NCBI GenBank assembly: GCA_913062815.1
Contig: CAJXWZ010000015.1
Location: 1-64,000, forward strand
DNA length: 64,000 bases
Origin: an uncultured Colwellia sp.
Lineage (GTDB): Bacteria > Pseudomonadota > Gammaproteobacteria > Enterobacterales > Alteromonadaceae
Direction of reading: 5' to 3'
Below are positions 26,325 through 35,672 of the stretch, piece after piece. Both the position numbers and the translations under genes were made by a program. Below the pieces are notes generated by a model. It was not told the origin of the DNA and did not search any database. It saw only the letters and a list, made by a program, of their open reading frames with translations. Every line of letters starts with the position of its first letter. Within the stretch, counting starts at the first letter, position 1.

Positions 26325-29006
26325 ATGGCAGATATAACAGTAGCAGAACTTGCCAAAGAAATTGGTACACCGGTGGATCGTTTAGTGAGCCAACTGGCTG
26401 ACTCAGGCGTGAATAAATCGGCAACTGATGCTATTTCGCAAGACGAAAAAGAATCATTATTGGGTTATTTGAAGAAGCAGCATGGCGATGATTCCGCTGC
26501 TAAACCAAGTAAGTTAACACTTAACCGTAAAACTAAATCAACGCTAACTATGGGGCATGGCTCTAAAGCAAAATCAGTGAATGTTGAAGTACGTAAAAAG
26601 CGTACCTATGTGAAGCGCAGTGAATTAGAAGAGCAGCAAATAGCTGAAGATGCAGCAAAGGCAGAAGCAGATGCAGCAGCAAAAGCTGAAGCAGATGCAG
26701 CAGCAAAAGCAGAGTTGGCAGCTAAAGAAGCTGAGAATGCGCGTGCGGTAGCGGCAGTAAAAGCAGAAGCAGAAGTTGAACGTAAAGCAGCTGCAAAACT
26801 TGAAGCTGCAGAAAAAGCTAAACAAGTAGCGGCTGATAAAGCTAAAAATGCTGATAAAGCGCCAGTGGTAAAAGTTGAAGAAAGCGAAGAAGCTAAACAA
26901 CTTCGTTTAGTACAAGAAAAAGAAGCAGCGGCGAAAATTGAAGCAGAAGCGGCAGAAGCGGCTGAAGCTGCAAGAAAGTTAGCTGAAGAAAATGAATCGC
27001 GTTGGAAAGAACAAGAAGAAGAGCGTAAAGCGAAAGAAAAAGAAGTGGTTCATGTTACTTCTTCTAAATACGCTCAAGAAGCAGAAGATAAAGTTGATGC
27101 TGCTGATGAAGGTGCAGGTCGTCGCCGTAAGAAGAAAAAGAGCACTCAAGACAAAAATGCCCGTGGCGGTCGTAATGTTCGTACTGGGCGTAAGCAAACT
27201 TTATCAGCGCCACAAAGTTTAAAGCATGGTTTTACGAAGCCTGTTGAAACAAAGATACAAGATATTCGCATTGGCGAAACGATTTCTGTTGCTGAACTCG
27301 CCAATAAAATGGCTAAAAAAGGTGCTGAAGTCGTTAAAGCCATGTTTAAAATGGGTGCAATGGCAACGATTAACCAAGTTATTGACCAAGAAACCGCGGC
27401 GCTTGTGGCTGAAGAAATGGGCTTTGATGTAGTGCTTGTCAAAGAAAATGCCCTTGAAGAAGCGGTATTAGCAGACCGTGGTGATGCGGGTGATGCGATT
27501 ACACGTGCGCCGGTAGTTACTATTATGGGTCATGTAGATCACGGTAAGACATCACTACTTGATCACATTCGTGAAGCAAAAGTAGCAGATGGCGAAGCAG
27601 GTGGTATTACTCAGCATATTGGTGCTTATCATGTAGAAACGGGTCATGGCATGATCACCTTCTTAGATACTCCAGGCCATGCTGCCTTTACAGCTATGCG
27701 TTCACGTGGTGCTAAAGCAACAGATATCGTTATTATTGTTGTTGCTGCTGACGATGGTGTTATGCCGCAAACGGTTGAAGCTATTCAGCATGCGAAAGCA
27801 TCACAAGCGCCAATCATTATTGCGGTTAACAAAATGGATAAAGAATCAGCTGATCCAGACCGTGTTAAAACAGAGCTTTCTCAGCATGACGTTATCCCAG
27901 AAGATTGGGGTGGGGATGTTCAATTCTGTCATGTTTCAGCGAAAACAGGTCTAGGTATTGACGAGTTACTCGATTCAATTTTATTGCAATCAGAAGTCTT
28001 AGAGCTTACTGCTGTTGTAGATAAAATGGCCAGTGGCGTTGTGGTCGAGTCTAAACTTGATAAAGGTCGCGGCCCAGTAGCCACTGTATTGGTACAAGAA
28101 GGTACTTTAAAGCAAGGTGATATTGTACTTTGTGGTTTAGAGTATGGTCGTGTACGTGCGATGCGTGATGAAAACGGTAAAACTATTCAATCTGCAGGCC
28201 CAGCTATTCCGGTAGAAATATTAGGTTTAAGTGGTGTGCCGCAATCAGGTGATGAAGCAACGGTTGTTAAAGATGAGAAAAAGGCACGTGAAGTTGCTTT
28301 ATATCGTCAAGGTAAATTCCGTGATATCAAACTAGCTCGTCAACAAAAATCTAAGCTTGAAAACATGTTTGCTAGCATGGCCGAAGGTGAAGTATCAGAA
28401 GTTAACGTAGTGCTTAAATCAGACGTTCAAGGTTCACTTGAAGCAATATCTGACTCATTATTGAAACTTTCTACTGATGAAGTAAAAGTTAAAATTGTTG
28501 GCTCTGGTGTTGGTGGTATCACTGAAACAGACGCAACTTTAGCGGCGGCTTCAAATGCTATTATGGTTGGCTTCAATGTTCGTGCTGATACAGCTGCACG
28601 TAAAGTTATTGAGACTGAAAATATTGATTTACGTTACTACAGTGTTATTTATGCATTAATTGACGAAGTTAAGCAAGCAATGAGCGGTATGCTTGCCCCT
28701 GAATTTAAACAAGAAATCATTGGTCTTGCACAAGTACGTGATGTATTTAAGTCGCCTAAAATTGGCTCTATCGCCGGTTGTATGGTTACCGAAGGTACTA
28801 TTAAACGTAGTGCGCCTATTCGTGTATTACGTGAAAATATTGTTATTTATGAAGGCGAGCTTGAGTCATTACGCCGCTTTAAAGACGATGTACAGGAAGT
28901 TCGTAACGGCACTGAATGTGGTATTGGTGTTAAAAACTACAATGATGTACGTGTAGGCGATCAAATAGAAGTGTTCGAGACAGTAGAAGTCAAACGTTCA
29001 TTATAA
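26325..29006 (+). CDS. infB: Translation initiation factor IF-2
   Basis: An 893-residue GTPase that brings initiator tRNA to the 30S subunit. Domains: N-terminal IF2_N helix bundle (1-55; [19 protein letters not shown]), a long Ala/Lys/Glu-rich linker (about 100-290) with repeated AKAEADAA units, a second IF2_N (about 310-370), then the G domain with [11 protein letters not shown] (G1, about 403), DTPGHAAF (G3, about 449), NKMD (G4, about 503) and SAKTG (G5), and domains II-IV to the end. Internal starts could give shorter IF-2 forms, as in E. coli, but none was singled out. Confidence 0.98.
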   Translation: MADITVAELAKEIGTPVDRLVSQLADSGVNKSATDAISQDEKESLLGYLKKQHGDDSAAKPSKLTLNRKTKSTLTMGHGSKAKSVNVEVRKKRTYVKRSELEEQQIAEDAAKAEADAAAKAEADAAAKAELAAKEAENARAVAAVKAEAEVERKAAAKLEAAEKAKQVAADKAKNADKAPVVKVEESEEAKQLRLVQEKEAAAKIEAEAAEAAEAARKLAEENESRWKEQEEERKAKEKEVVHVTSSKYAQEAEDKVDAADEGAGRRRKKKKSTQDKNARGGRNVRTGRKQTLSAPQSLKHGFTKPVETKIQDIRIGETISVAELANKMAKKGAEVVKAMFKMGAMATINQVIDQETAALVAEEMGFDVVLVKENALEEAVLADRGDAGDAITRAPVVTIMGHVDHGKTSLLDHIREAKVADGEAGGITQHIGAYHVETGHGMITFLDTPGHAAFTAMRSRGAKATDIVIIVVAADDGVMPQTVEAIQHAKASQAPIIIAVNKMDKESADPDRVKTELSQHDVIPEDWGGDVQFCHVSAKTGLGIDELLDSILLQSEVLELTAVVDKMASGVVVESKLDKGRGPVATVLVQEGTLKQGDIVLCGLEYGRVRAMRDENGKTIQSAGPAIPVEILGLSGVPQSGDEATVVKDEKKAREVALYRQGKFRDIKLARQQKSKLENMFASMAEGEVSEVNVVLKSDVQGSLEAISDSLLKLSTDEVKVKIVGSGVGGITETDATLAAASNAIMVGFNVRADTAARKVIETENIDLRYYSVIYALIDEVKQAMSGMLAPEFKQEIIGLAQVRDVFKSPKIGSIAGCMVTEGTIKRSAPIRVLRENIVIYEGELESLRRFKDDVQEVRNGTECGIGVKNYNDVRVGDQIEVFETVEVKRSL

Positions 29007-29124
29007 CTATCATCTCATTGCTAGTAGAATCAACTACTGCGTTGGATGTACTCATTGACTCTCGTCAACTCCGTGCATCCGCCTTGTATTTGAATAGACT
29101 AGCTTTGAGCTAACAGTTAAATAC

Positions 29125-29146
29125 AAAAGGGGCTTATGCCCCTTTT
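29125..29146 (+). terminator. Hairpin between infB and rbfA
   Basis: A perfect 9 bp stem AAAAGGGGC / GCCCCTTTT with loop TTAT, in the 205 bp gap. The T-run is only four long, so it may act as a partial terminator or an mRNA-stabilising hairpin. Confidence 0.6.
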
Positions 29147-29211
29147 GCGTTGATAATTTAAAATTTATGAAGAAAGCTGCTATTTATTAGTACAGCTTTT
29201 AGGAGTATACG

Positions 29212-29604
29212 ATGGCTAGAGAATATGCCCGTACTGACCGTGTAGGTCAGCAAATCCAAAAAGAAATAGCGATTATTTTAATGCGCGAGATTAAAGATCC
29301 GCGTTTAAGTATGACGACCGTGTCAGCGGTAGAAGTGACACGCGATTTGGCGTACGCAAAAGTATTTGTGACTTTCTTTAATGACAAAGAAGATGAAATC
29401 AAAGCCTCTATTGAAGTATTAACTGAAGCTGAAGGCTATATTCGTTCATTATTAGGCAAACGATTACGTGCCCGTATTATCCCACACTTACGTTTTGTTT
29501 ATGACAAATCAATGGCCGAAGGTGTACGGATGAGCTCGTTAGTTGATCAAGCGGTAGCGAGTGATAAACCAGAAAATACAAGTGATGAAGAGCAGAGCGA
29601 ATAA
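29212..29604 (+). CDS. rbfA: Ribosome-binding factor A
   Basis: A 130-residue KH-fold protein that binds the 30S subunit and helps process the 5' end of 16S rRNA, important in the cold. It matches RbfA in [18 protein letters not shown] at the start, the [28 protein letters not shown] core and the [17 protein letters not shown] signature. An acidic tail follows. It has an AGGAG ribosome-binding site and ends 2 bases before truB. Confidence 0.97.
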   Translation: MAREYARTDRVGQQIQKEIAIILMREIKDPRLSMTTVSAVEVTRDLAYAKVFVTFFNDKEDEIKASIEVLTEAEGYIRSLLGKRLRARIIPHLRFVYDKSMAEGVRMSSLVDQAVASDKPENTSDEEQSE

Positions 29605-29606
29605 GT

Positions 29607-30554
29607 ATGGCAAAGCGTAGAAAAGGTCGTCCAATCAATGGTGTATTACTATTAGATAAGCCTTATGAAATGTCATCAAACCATGCATTACAAGCCGTAA
29701 AGCGTATCTATTTCGCTCAAAAGGCGGGTCATACAGGTGCATTAGACCCGCTTGCCACCGGCATGTTACCGATCTGCTTAGGTGAAGGGACTAAATTTTC
29801 ACAGTTCTTACTTGATACCGACAAAACTTATCAAGTTACAGCGAAATTAGGCATTCGAACAACTACCAGTGATGCAGACGGCGATATTGTTAGTGAAAAA
29901 ACGGTTGAAGTTTCAGATGAGCAATTAGCATCAGCTCTTGATAGTTTTCGTGGTACTACTAAACAAGTGCCCTCGATGTATTCGGCGCTAAAATATCAAG
30001 GGCAACCTTTATATAAATATGCCCGTGAGGGTATTGAAGTACCGAGAGAAGCACGAGACATTACGGTGTATTCTTTAGAGCTTTTACGTTTTGAAAGCGA
30101 TGAAGTTGAGCTAAAAATTCATGTCTCAAAAGGCACTTATATACGAACCATTGTTGATGATTTAGGTGAGTTATTAGGTTGCGGAGCACATGTAGCTAAT
30201 CTTAGACGTTTAGCTGTTGGTAATTACCCTATTGCTAATATGGTAACCTTACCTCAACTAGAAGTTTTACTTGAGCAAGCTACATCTCAAGAAATAACGC
30301 CTTCACAGTTGTTAGACCCGCTACTCTTGCCAATGCAAAGCGCTGTCGATGGCATGCCAAAAGTCTTTGTCGATGATATGTCGGCAAACTTCTTACGACA
30401 TGGTAATCCTGTACAAGCTTATAAAGCGCCTATAACAGGGAGTGTTCAGGTCTATATTGGTGATGATGAAAATGATGAGACCGCTGAGTTTATTGGTGTT
30501 GGTTTTATAAATGACGATGGTCAGGTCGCACCTAAGCGTATTGTGGTTGTTTAA
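29607..30554 (+). CDS. truB: tRNA pseudouridine(55) synthase
   Basis: A 315-residue enzyme that makes pseudouridine 55 in the T-loop of tRNAs. The catalytic Asp lies in [19 protein letters not shown] (about residues 43-61). The other TruB blocks are present: [37 protein letters not shown] and [14 protein letters not shown]. The C-terminal PUA-like domain is included. Its start lies 2 bases after rbfA, and a strong terminator follows the gene, closing the operon. Confidence 0.98.
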   Translation: MAKRRKGRPINGVLLLDKPYEMSSNHALQAVKRIYFAQKAGHTGALDPLATGMLPICLGEGTKFSQFLLDTDKTYQVTAKLGIRTTTSDADGDIVSEKTVEVSDEQLASALDSFRGTTKQVPSMYSALKYQGQPLYKYAREGIEVPREARDITVYSLELLRFESDEVELKIHVSKGTYIRTIVDDLGELLGCGAHVANLRRLAVGNYPIANMVTLPQLEVLLEQATSQEITPSQLLDPLLLPMQSAVDGMPKVFVDDMSANFLRHGNPVQAYKAPITGSVQVYIGDDENDETAEFIGVGFINDDGQVAPKRIVVV

Positions 30555-30562
30555 TATTACTT

Positions 30563-30591
30563 AAAAAAAGGAGCTAAATAGCTCCTTTTTT
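30563..30591 (+). terminator. Intrinsic terminator after truB
   Basis: AAAAAGGAGC / GCTCCTTTTT stem with a short loop TAAATA and T-run. It works in both directions and also serves the small lipoprotein gene converging from the right. Confidence 0.92.
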
Positions 30592-30607
30592 AGCTAAGTC
30601 ATTTTTC

Positions 30608-30763
30608 TTATGATTTGCATATTTTTCTTTTCGTTTTACTACCCGTTGATTTTACATAGGTACAGGTCTCTTTTTTTTCTGCTTTCGCCGTACTTTCAAC
30701 AGATTCACTAGTAGAGGCACAACCAGTAACTAGTAAAGCTAACACAATTAAGATGAATTTCAT
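30608..30763 (-). CDS. Small lipoprotein (51 residues)
   Basis: A 51-residue product, MKFILIVLALLVTGCASTSE and onward. The lipobox VTGC is textbook, so the mature protein of about 36 residues should be anchored by a lipidated Cys, and Ser follows Ala after it, favouring the outer membrane. The tail has two further cysteines in CTYVKSTGSKTKRKIC, resembling a group of very small alteromonad lipoproteins with a C-x-Y-x5-G-x6-C pattern; this is from memory. It converges on truB and shares its terminator. Confidence 0.75.
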   Translation of the reverse strand: MKFILIVLALLVTGCASTSESVESTAKAEKKETCTYVKSTGSKTKRKICKS

Positions 30764-31096
30764 TTCTAAATCAGTCCTTTAAGTATTTGAAGGAACGATA
30801 TTAATAAGACGATTTCATCATGTCTACAACACTAGGTTAATATTTTGTTAATTTAATGTTACCAAATGTTTCAGTGTGATAATTTGGTTTCTCAGATCAA
30901 TTAGCAATGTATGAGTAATTATTATTGCGGTACTAAAGTGTTATTTTGCTCGATGATATTGAGAACGACAAGAATATTGCCTATTCATGTTATTAAATAG
31001 CGGATTTTTATTAATGAAATGTCTATCTCTGAGCACATTACACTTTAACCATAAGTAACCCCATAAAATTACAAAATAAACAAGGCTGTGGTAACA
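30764..31096. other. Gene-free 333 bp stretch upstream of gltS
   Basis: AT-rich intergenic DNA holding the promoter of the small lipoprotein (left end) and of gltS (right end). No frame, repeat or strong hairpin is seen, and no unambiguous promoter match. Confidence 0.5.
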
Positions 31097-32308
31097 ATGA
31101 ATATAGAAGTAGGGCTTATTGAGACATTATTAGTGGCATTATTAATATTATTTTCAGGATATTTCTTTAATAGCAAAATTGCCTTTTTACGTGAGAATAA
31201 TATACCAGAGCCGGTAGTAGGCGGTATTGTATTTTCAATTCTTGCTGCCATTGCTCATGGATATTTTGATGTTAATTTAAACTTTGATATGAGTTTTAAA
31301 AATCCGTTAATGATCATTTTCTTCACCACGGTGGGATTAGGAGCAAGCTTCTCACTTTTAGTTAAAGGCGGTCCTAAAGTTTTGCTGTTTTTAGCTGTAG
31401 CAACAGTGTACTTGTTTTTACAAAATGGTGTTGGTGTTGGTGTAGCACTAATCTCTGGTATGGATCCATTAATGGGATTAATTGGTGGCTCGGTAACCTT
31501 ATCTGGCGGACATGGTACCGGTGCTACCTATGCTGATTTATTCACCACAGAATATGGTTTAGGTGCTGGCATACTAGAGCTTGCTATGGCTGCCGCTACT
31601 ATGGGACTAGTATTGGGTGGTTTAATTGGTGGGCCAGTGAGCAAACGATTAATTAGCAAATACAATTTGAAAGCTGATGAGTATCATGAAGAGCTTGACG
31701 ATACCATCACCTTTAATCCTGATGATCATGATTTAGTTACCCCTAAGAAAATGATGGAAACCTTATTTGTTATTCTTGTTTGTATGGTGGTTGGCCATCT
31801 TGCACATGTCACTTTAAGAGCTAATGGTTTAGTGTTGCCGTCATTCTTATTACCATTACTATGTGGTGTCGTTGCCACTAACCTATGCGAGTTTTCTAAA
31901 CGATATCATATCAGTCGGGCTTGTATTGATTTATGGGGCACAATGGCATTGTCAATATTTTTGGCTATGGCCTTAATGTCACTGAAAATTTGGGAGTTAG
32001 CTAATCTAGCAGGACCCATGTTTGTGCTAATTATTATTCAAGCCATTATCCTAATGTTTTTTGCCTATTTTGTTACTTTTCGAGTGATGGGGAAAAACTA
32101 TAATGCCGCTATTATTGCCGGTGGGCATTGTGGCTTTGGTTTAGGAGCAACACCAACAGCCGTTGCTAATATGGAGTCTTTAGTTGCTCGTTATGGTCCT
32201 TCACCGCAAGCGTTCCTTGTTGTGCCTTTAGTGGGAGCTTTCTTTATTGATATCACTAACGCTCTTGTGCTGCAGGTGTATTTGAGTTTGGGCTTTATTA
32301 CGCCATAG
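31097..32308 (+). CDS. gltS: Sodium/glutamate symporter
   Basis: A 403-residue inner-membrane carrier that imports glutamate with Na+. It matches GltS: ETLLVALLILFSGYFFNSKIAFL start, the NNIPEPVVGGI motif, GGHGTGATYADLF in the first re-entrant repeat (about 137-150) and GGHCGFGLGATPTAVANM in the second (about 342-359). About ten membrane segments. Start may be the ATG at 31097 or the in-frame GTG three codons upstream; the AAGG at 31082 fits the ATG better. Near glsA, so glutamine and glutamate supply may be linked. Confidence 0.96.
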   Translation: MNIEVGLIETLLVALLILFSGYFFNSKIAFLRENNIPEPVVGGIVFSILAAIAHGYFDVNLNFDMSFKNPLMIIFFTTVGLGASFSLLVKGGPKVLLFLAVATVYLFLQNGVGVGVALISGMDPLMGLIGGSVTLSGGHGTGATYADLFTTEYGLGAGILELAMAAATMGLVLGGLIGGPVSKRLISKYNLKADEYHEELDDTITFNPDDHDLVTPKKMMETLFVILVCMVVGHLAHVTLRANGLVLPSFLLPLLCGVVATNLCEFSKRYHISRACIDLWGTMALSIFLAMALMSLKIWELANLAGPMFVLIIIQAIILMFFAYFVTFRVMGKNYNAAIIAGGHCGFGLGATPTAVANMESLVARYGPSPQAFLVVPLVGAFFIDITNALVLQVYLSLGFITP

Positions 32309-32347
32309 TAAATAGTAGCAATAATGATGTTAAGCGTGCGTTTCTAG

Positions 32348-32375
32348 TTGCATTTTGGCGGTGTCCTGATAGAAT
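32348..32375 (+). promoter_or_regulatory. Probable rpsO promoter
   Basis: TTGCAT, 16 bases, TAGAAT, followed by ACGCGC, a GC-rich discriminator typical of ribosomal genes, about 110 bases before the rpsO start. The leader could hold the S15 autoregulatory structure; I did not resolve it. Confidence 0.55.
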
Positions 32376-32484
32376 ACGCGCTCTTTCGTTACCTCTGCTG
32401 AATTAGTGTTTGGCTCAGGTAGAATTTAATCAACTCATAACTTCTTTTAAATCAAGAGTTTGAGTTACACACTAAGGATTTATT

Positions 32485-32754
32485 ATGTCTTTAAATGCTA
32501 CAGAAAAAGCAGCAATCGTTGCAGAATACGCTCAAAAAGAAGGTGATACTGGTTCTCCAGAAGTACAAGTTGCTTTGTTAACTACACAAATCAACCACTT
32601 ACAAGGTCACTTCAAAGAGCACATCCATGATCATCATTCACGTCGTGGCTTATTGCGCATGGTTGCACAACGTCGTAAATTACTTGATTACTTAAAAGGC
32701 AAAAACGTTGATCGTTACGGTGCTTTAATTGGTAAATTAGGTCTACGTCGTTAA
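32485..32754 (+). CDS. rpsO: 30S ribosomal protein S15
   Basis: An 89-residue primary 16S rRNA-binding protein. It is a standard-length match: [59 protein letters not shown] and LIGKLGLRR at the end. An AAGGA ribosome-binding site precedes the ATG. It is followed by a terminator and by glsA on the other strand, whereas in most gammaproteobacteria pnp follows. Confidence 0.98.
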   Translation: MSLNATEKAAIVAEYAQKEGDTGSPEVQVALLTTQINHLQGHFKEHIHDHHSRRGLLRMVAQRRKLLDYLKGKNVDRYGALIGKLGLRR

Positions 32755-32786
32755 TAGTTAATTTAACTAGTTAAGTTAATTATTAG

Positions 32787-32811
32787 AAAGGAGCCTGTTG
32801 GCTCCTTTTTT
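32787..32811 (+). terminator. Intrinsic terminator after rpsO
   Basis: AAAGGAGCC-TGTT-GGCTCCTTT hairpin followed by T's. It is usable in both directions, also ending glsA. Confidence 0.92.
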
Positions 32812-32840
32812 GTTGCTATTTTTTGATATTACTTAATTTA

Positions 32841-33764
32841 CTAGAAAATAGACAAGCCGGTAAAACTAGTGAATAGCTCTAAAGCTTTAGTACCCACGAG
32901 TGAGTTGCCAAACTCATTCAACCCTGGAGAGTAAACGGCTATTGCCATTTTCCCTGGGATTACAGCGACAATGCCACCGCCAACACCACTTTTTCCTGGT
33001 AACCCCACTCTAAAAGCAAAATCACCTGACGCATCATAATGGCCACACGTTAGCATTAAGGCATTTATCCTTTTTGCTTGGCCGGGCGTTAGAAACTGTT
33101 TATTCGATATAGGATCGGTACCATTGTTTGCTAAGTATAAAAAAGCGCGAGAAAGTTGCAACGGTGTCATTTCTACTGAGCATTGATGAAAATAGGCTGT
33201 TAATACTTCTTCAACTTCATTATTTAAATTACCAAAGCTTTTCATCAAATGAGCTAGACTTGCGTTTCTAAAACCATGCTGCATTTCTGACTCAGCGACG
33301 CTTTTGTTTGTGTCGATACTTGCATCTGAACTAATTGCGTGAATAAACGCTAAAATATCATTAACGGCCGCTTCATTATTATTGCTCTTTGAAATCAAAC
33401 TATCACAAACGACTATCGCGCCAGCGTTAATAAAAGGGTTTCTCGGTATGCCAGCTTCATGTTCTAGTTGCACTAATGAATTAAACGGATCACCCGAAGG
33501 TTCACGCCAAACACGTCGATAGAGCTTTTTTTTATGCTCTCTTAATGCCAAAGTAAAACTAAAAACTTTAGAAATACTTTGAATAGAAAAAGTTTGCTTA
33601 TAGTCACCTACACCGTAAAAGTCACCATTATTTAAGGTAATAGCCATACCAAATTGATTAGGATCTACATTAGCTAAAGCAGGTATATAATCGGCAACTT
33701 TACCTTGACCAAGCATTGGCGTTACTTGTTGATGAATTTTGTTCAAAATGGATGAATAATTCAC
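32841..33764 (-). CDS. glsA: Glutaminase
   Basis: A 307-residue serine-dependent glutaminase of the beta-lactamase-like fold, hydrolysing glutamine to glutamate and ammonia. The Ser-x-x-Lys nucleophile is in IQSISKVF near residue 63. Other family blocks: GDYKQTFSIQSISK, WREPSGDPFNSLVQLE, GIPRNPFINAGAI and the glycine-rich LPGKSGVGGGIVAV near residue 260. Length is normal. It converges on rpsO and is divergent from xdhA across a 435 bp gap. Confidence 0.97.
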   Translation of the reverse strand: MNYSSILNKIHQQVTPMLGQGKVADYIPALANVDPNQFGMAITLNNGDFYGVGDYKQTFSIQSISKVFSFTLALREHKKKLYRRVWREPSGDPFNSLVQLEHEAGIPRNPFINAGAIVVCDSLISKSNNNEAAVNDILAFIHAISSDASIDTNKSVAESEMQHGFRNASLAHLMKSFGNLNNEVEEVLTAYFHQCSVEMTPLQLSRAFLYLANNGTDPISNKQFLTPGQAKRINALMLTCGHYDASGDFAFRVGLPGKSGVGGGIVAVIPGKMAIAVYSPGLNEFGNSLVGTKALELFTSFTGLSIF

Positions 33765-34199
33765 AGCGACTTCTTCTCTAGTTAATCAATTAATTTGGCA
33801 TTTATACCCCGATATTTACTCTAATACAATGGCTTTATTATCCTTGGTGTCTTTGTTATTCATACGCAGTGTTCTCGAAATTGACCTTAGGCATTGATAA
33901 CTACTTTGCAACAAATAAAGCGGTGCATTCCTTTTTAACCCTGCTTACCCTTCGCTAATAATTGCACTTAACAAAACTTTAACCGTTCGATTAATCGGTA
34001 GGGATTTTGCTCTTAAGCTGCTGACTAAATTGATAGTTATCATATTTTTTTATCTATACTTCAATAGGCAAGTGCAAAATAATCGGCATTTTGCAAACTT
34101 GGCACTTGTGTCAGGTTTTTATTCTGCTATATTAAAGCTATTGGAAATGAGCACTCCCAGTTAAGTGAATCCACTGGGTAAATAACGACGGAAAAAATT
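33765..34199. other. Gene-free 435 bp intergenic region between glsA and xdhA
   Basis: No frame with coding character. Contents: the glsA promoter side; a 10 bp palindrome CGATTAATCG near 33988; nested inverted repeats at 34069-34108; and a probable promoter TTGTGT-16-TATATT (34106-34133) ahead of xdhA. This is the obvious control region of the purine cluster. Confidence 0.5.
34069..34108 (+). promoter_or_regulatory. Nested inverted repeats at the xdhA promoter (candidate operator)
   Basis: The outer pair CAAGTGC / GCACTTG (34069-34075, 34102-34108) encloses and overlaps the inner pair TGCAAAAT / ATTTTGCA (34073-34080, 34088-34095). The right arm overlaps the putative -35. It could bind the TetR-type regulator encoded at 48111 or another purine regulator; unproven. 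Confidence 0.45.
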
Positions 34200-35672
34200 A
34201 TGACAAAAAACACAGTTCGTTTTTTATTAAACAACGATGTAGTGACCATAGAAAACATTGACCCTAATTTAACGGTTCTACAATATCTGCGCGAAATACA
34301 ATTTAAGTCTGGCACAAAAGAAGGTTGTGCCTCTGGTGATTGCGGTGCTTGTACTGTGGTACTTGCCGAGCTAGATAAAGATAACGTAGGCCAACTTCAC
34401 TATAATTCAATAAATTCGTGTATTACCTTTGTGGGTAACTTACATGGCAAACAGTTGATCACGGTTGAAGATTTAAAAGATGGTGCTAAGTTGCATCATG
34501 CTCAGCAAACCATTGTTGACAATCACGGTTCACAATGTGGTTTTTGTACTCCAGGTTTTGTTATGTCATCTTTTGCTTTACATAAACATAATAAAACACC
34601 AAATCGTGCTGAGGTACTAGAGGCACTCGCAGGCAACCTATGTCGTTGTACGGGCTATCGTTCAATTATAGCAGCAGCTATTACCGCAAGTACCGACAGT
34701 GATGAAGATTCATTTGCTAAGCATTATCAAACAACGGTCGCCACGTTGACAGAATTTCAAGAATTGCCAAGTCCAGTCCTTGCTGGCAATGGCCATAACT
34801 TTATCGCGCCAAAAAATATTGATGAATTAGCCATTGAGTTAACAAATGAGCCAAAATCTACATTATTAGCTGGTGGTACAGATTTAGCACTTTCAGTTAC
34901 ACAAAACTTAGCAACCATAAATAAGCTTGTTTACCTTGGCAATGTAGCCGAGTTAACCAATTTTGAAGAAACAGACACTGAAATTATTATTGGCTCAGCA
35001 TTACCTTACAGTAAGTTTATTGACACCTTACATCATTACTACCCAGATCTTGGCGAAATGATAGAGCGAATAGGCTCAAAACAGGTACGTAATAATGGCA
35101 CCCTCGGTGGCAATATAGGTAATGCATCTCCCATTGGTGATATGCCGCCAGCACTTATTGCGTTAGGTGCAACAATGACCTTACACCTAAACGGTAATGA
35201 ACGAACAATTTTAGTTGAAGATTACTTTGTCGATTATAAAAAGACAGTACTTAAATCTGCAGAGTTTATTAAGTCGGTACAAATACCTAAACCAACGCCA
35301 GGTCAAACTTTAAAACTTTATAAAATTTCTAAACGTATAGATGATGATATTTCTGCGGTATTAGCGGCAATTTTTATCGAGCAACAAGGCCAGAAAATTA
35401 CCAATATTCGTATGGCATTTGGTGGCATGGCAGCGATTCCAAAACGAGCGCCAGCAGCAGAAGGCGTATTGCATGGTTATAGCTTAACGAAAGCATTAGT
35501 TACCCAAGCAAAAGTAGCGTTAACCAATGATTTTCAACCGATGTCTGATGTACGAGCTTCTGATAAGTACCGTATGACTGTAGCTCAAAACCTAATTGAA
35601 AAGTGCTACTTAGAGCTGCAAAGCGCCAATGCAAGAAAAAATATTGAAACACGAGTGGTAAATCATGCGTAG
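34200..35672 (+). CDS. xdhA: Xanthine dehydrogenase, small (FeS/FAD) subunit
   Basis: A 490-residue subunit. The N-terminal plant-type [2Fe-2S] domain has CASGDCGACTVV near residue 42 and a further Cys in SCITF. The second [2Fe-2S] domain has CGFCTPG near 112 and CRCTGYRS near 147. The FAD domain follows (about 185-480) with LLAGGTDLAL near 222 and GNIGNASPIGD near 303. With XdhB it oxidises hypoxanthine and xanthine to urate, passing electrons to NAD+. First gene of the purine cluster; it overlaps xdhB by 8 bases. Confidence 0.97.
   Translation: MTKNTVRFLLNNDVVTIENIDPNLTVLQYLREIQFKSGTKEGCASGDCGACTVVLAELDKDNVGQLHYNSINSCITFVGNLHGKQLITVEDLKDGAKLHHAQQTIVDNHGSQCGFCTPGFVMSSFALHKHNKTPNRAEVLEALAGNLCRCTGYRSIIAAAITASTDSDEDSFAKHYQTTVATLTEFQELPSPVLAGNGHNFIAPKNIDELAIELTNEPKSTLLAGGTDLALSVTQNLATINKLVYLGNVAELTNFEETDTEIIIGSALPYSKFIDTLHHYYPDLGEMIERIGSKQVRNNGTLGGNIGNASPIGDMPPALIALGATMTLHLNGNERTILVEDYFVDYKKTVLKSAEFIKSVQIPKPTPGQTLKLYKISKRIDDDISAVLAAIFIEQQGQKITNIRMAFGGMAAIPKRAPAAEGVLHGYSLTKALVTQAKVALTNDFQPMSDVRASDKYRMTVAQNLIEKCYLELQSANARKNIETRVVNHA

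Noticed and set aside
26625-27222. Phe/Cys/Ser-rich and Lys-rich frames opposite and beside infB
   Set aside because: They mirror the repetitive Ala/Lys/Glu linker of IF-2 in other frames and have no independent start signals.
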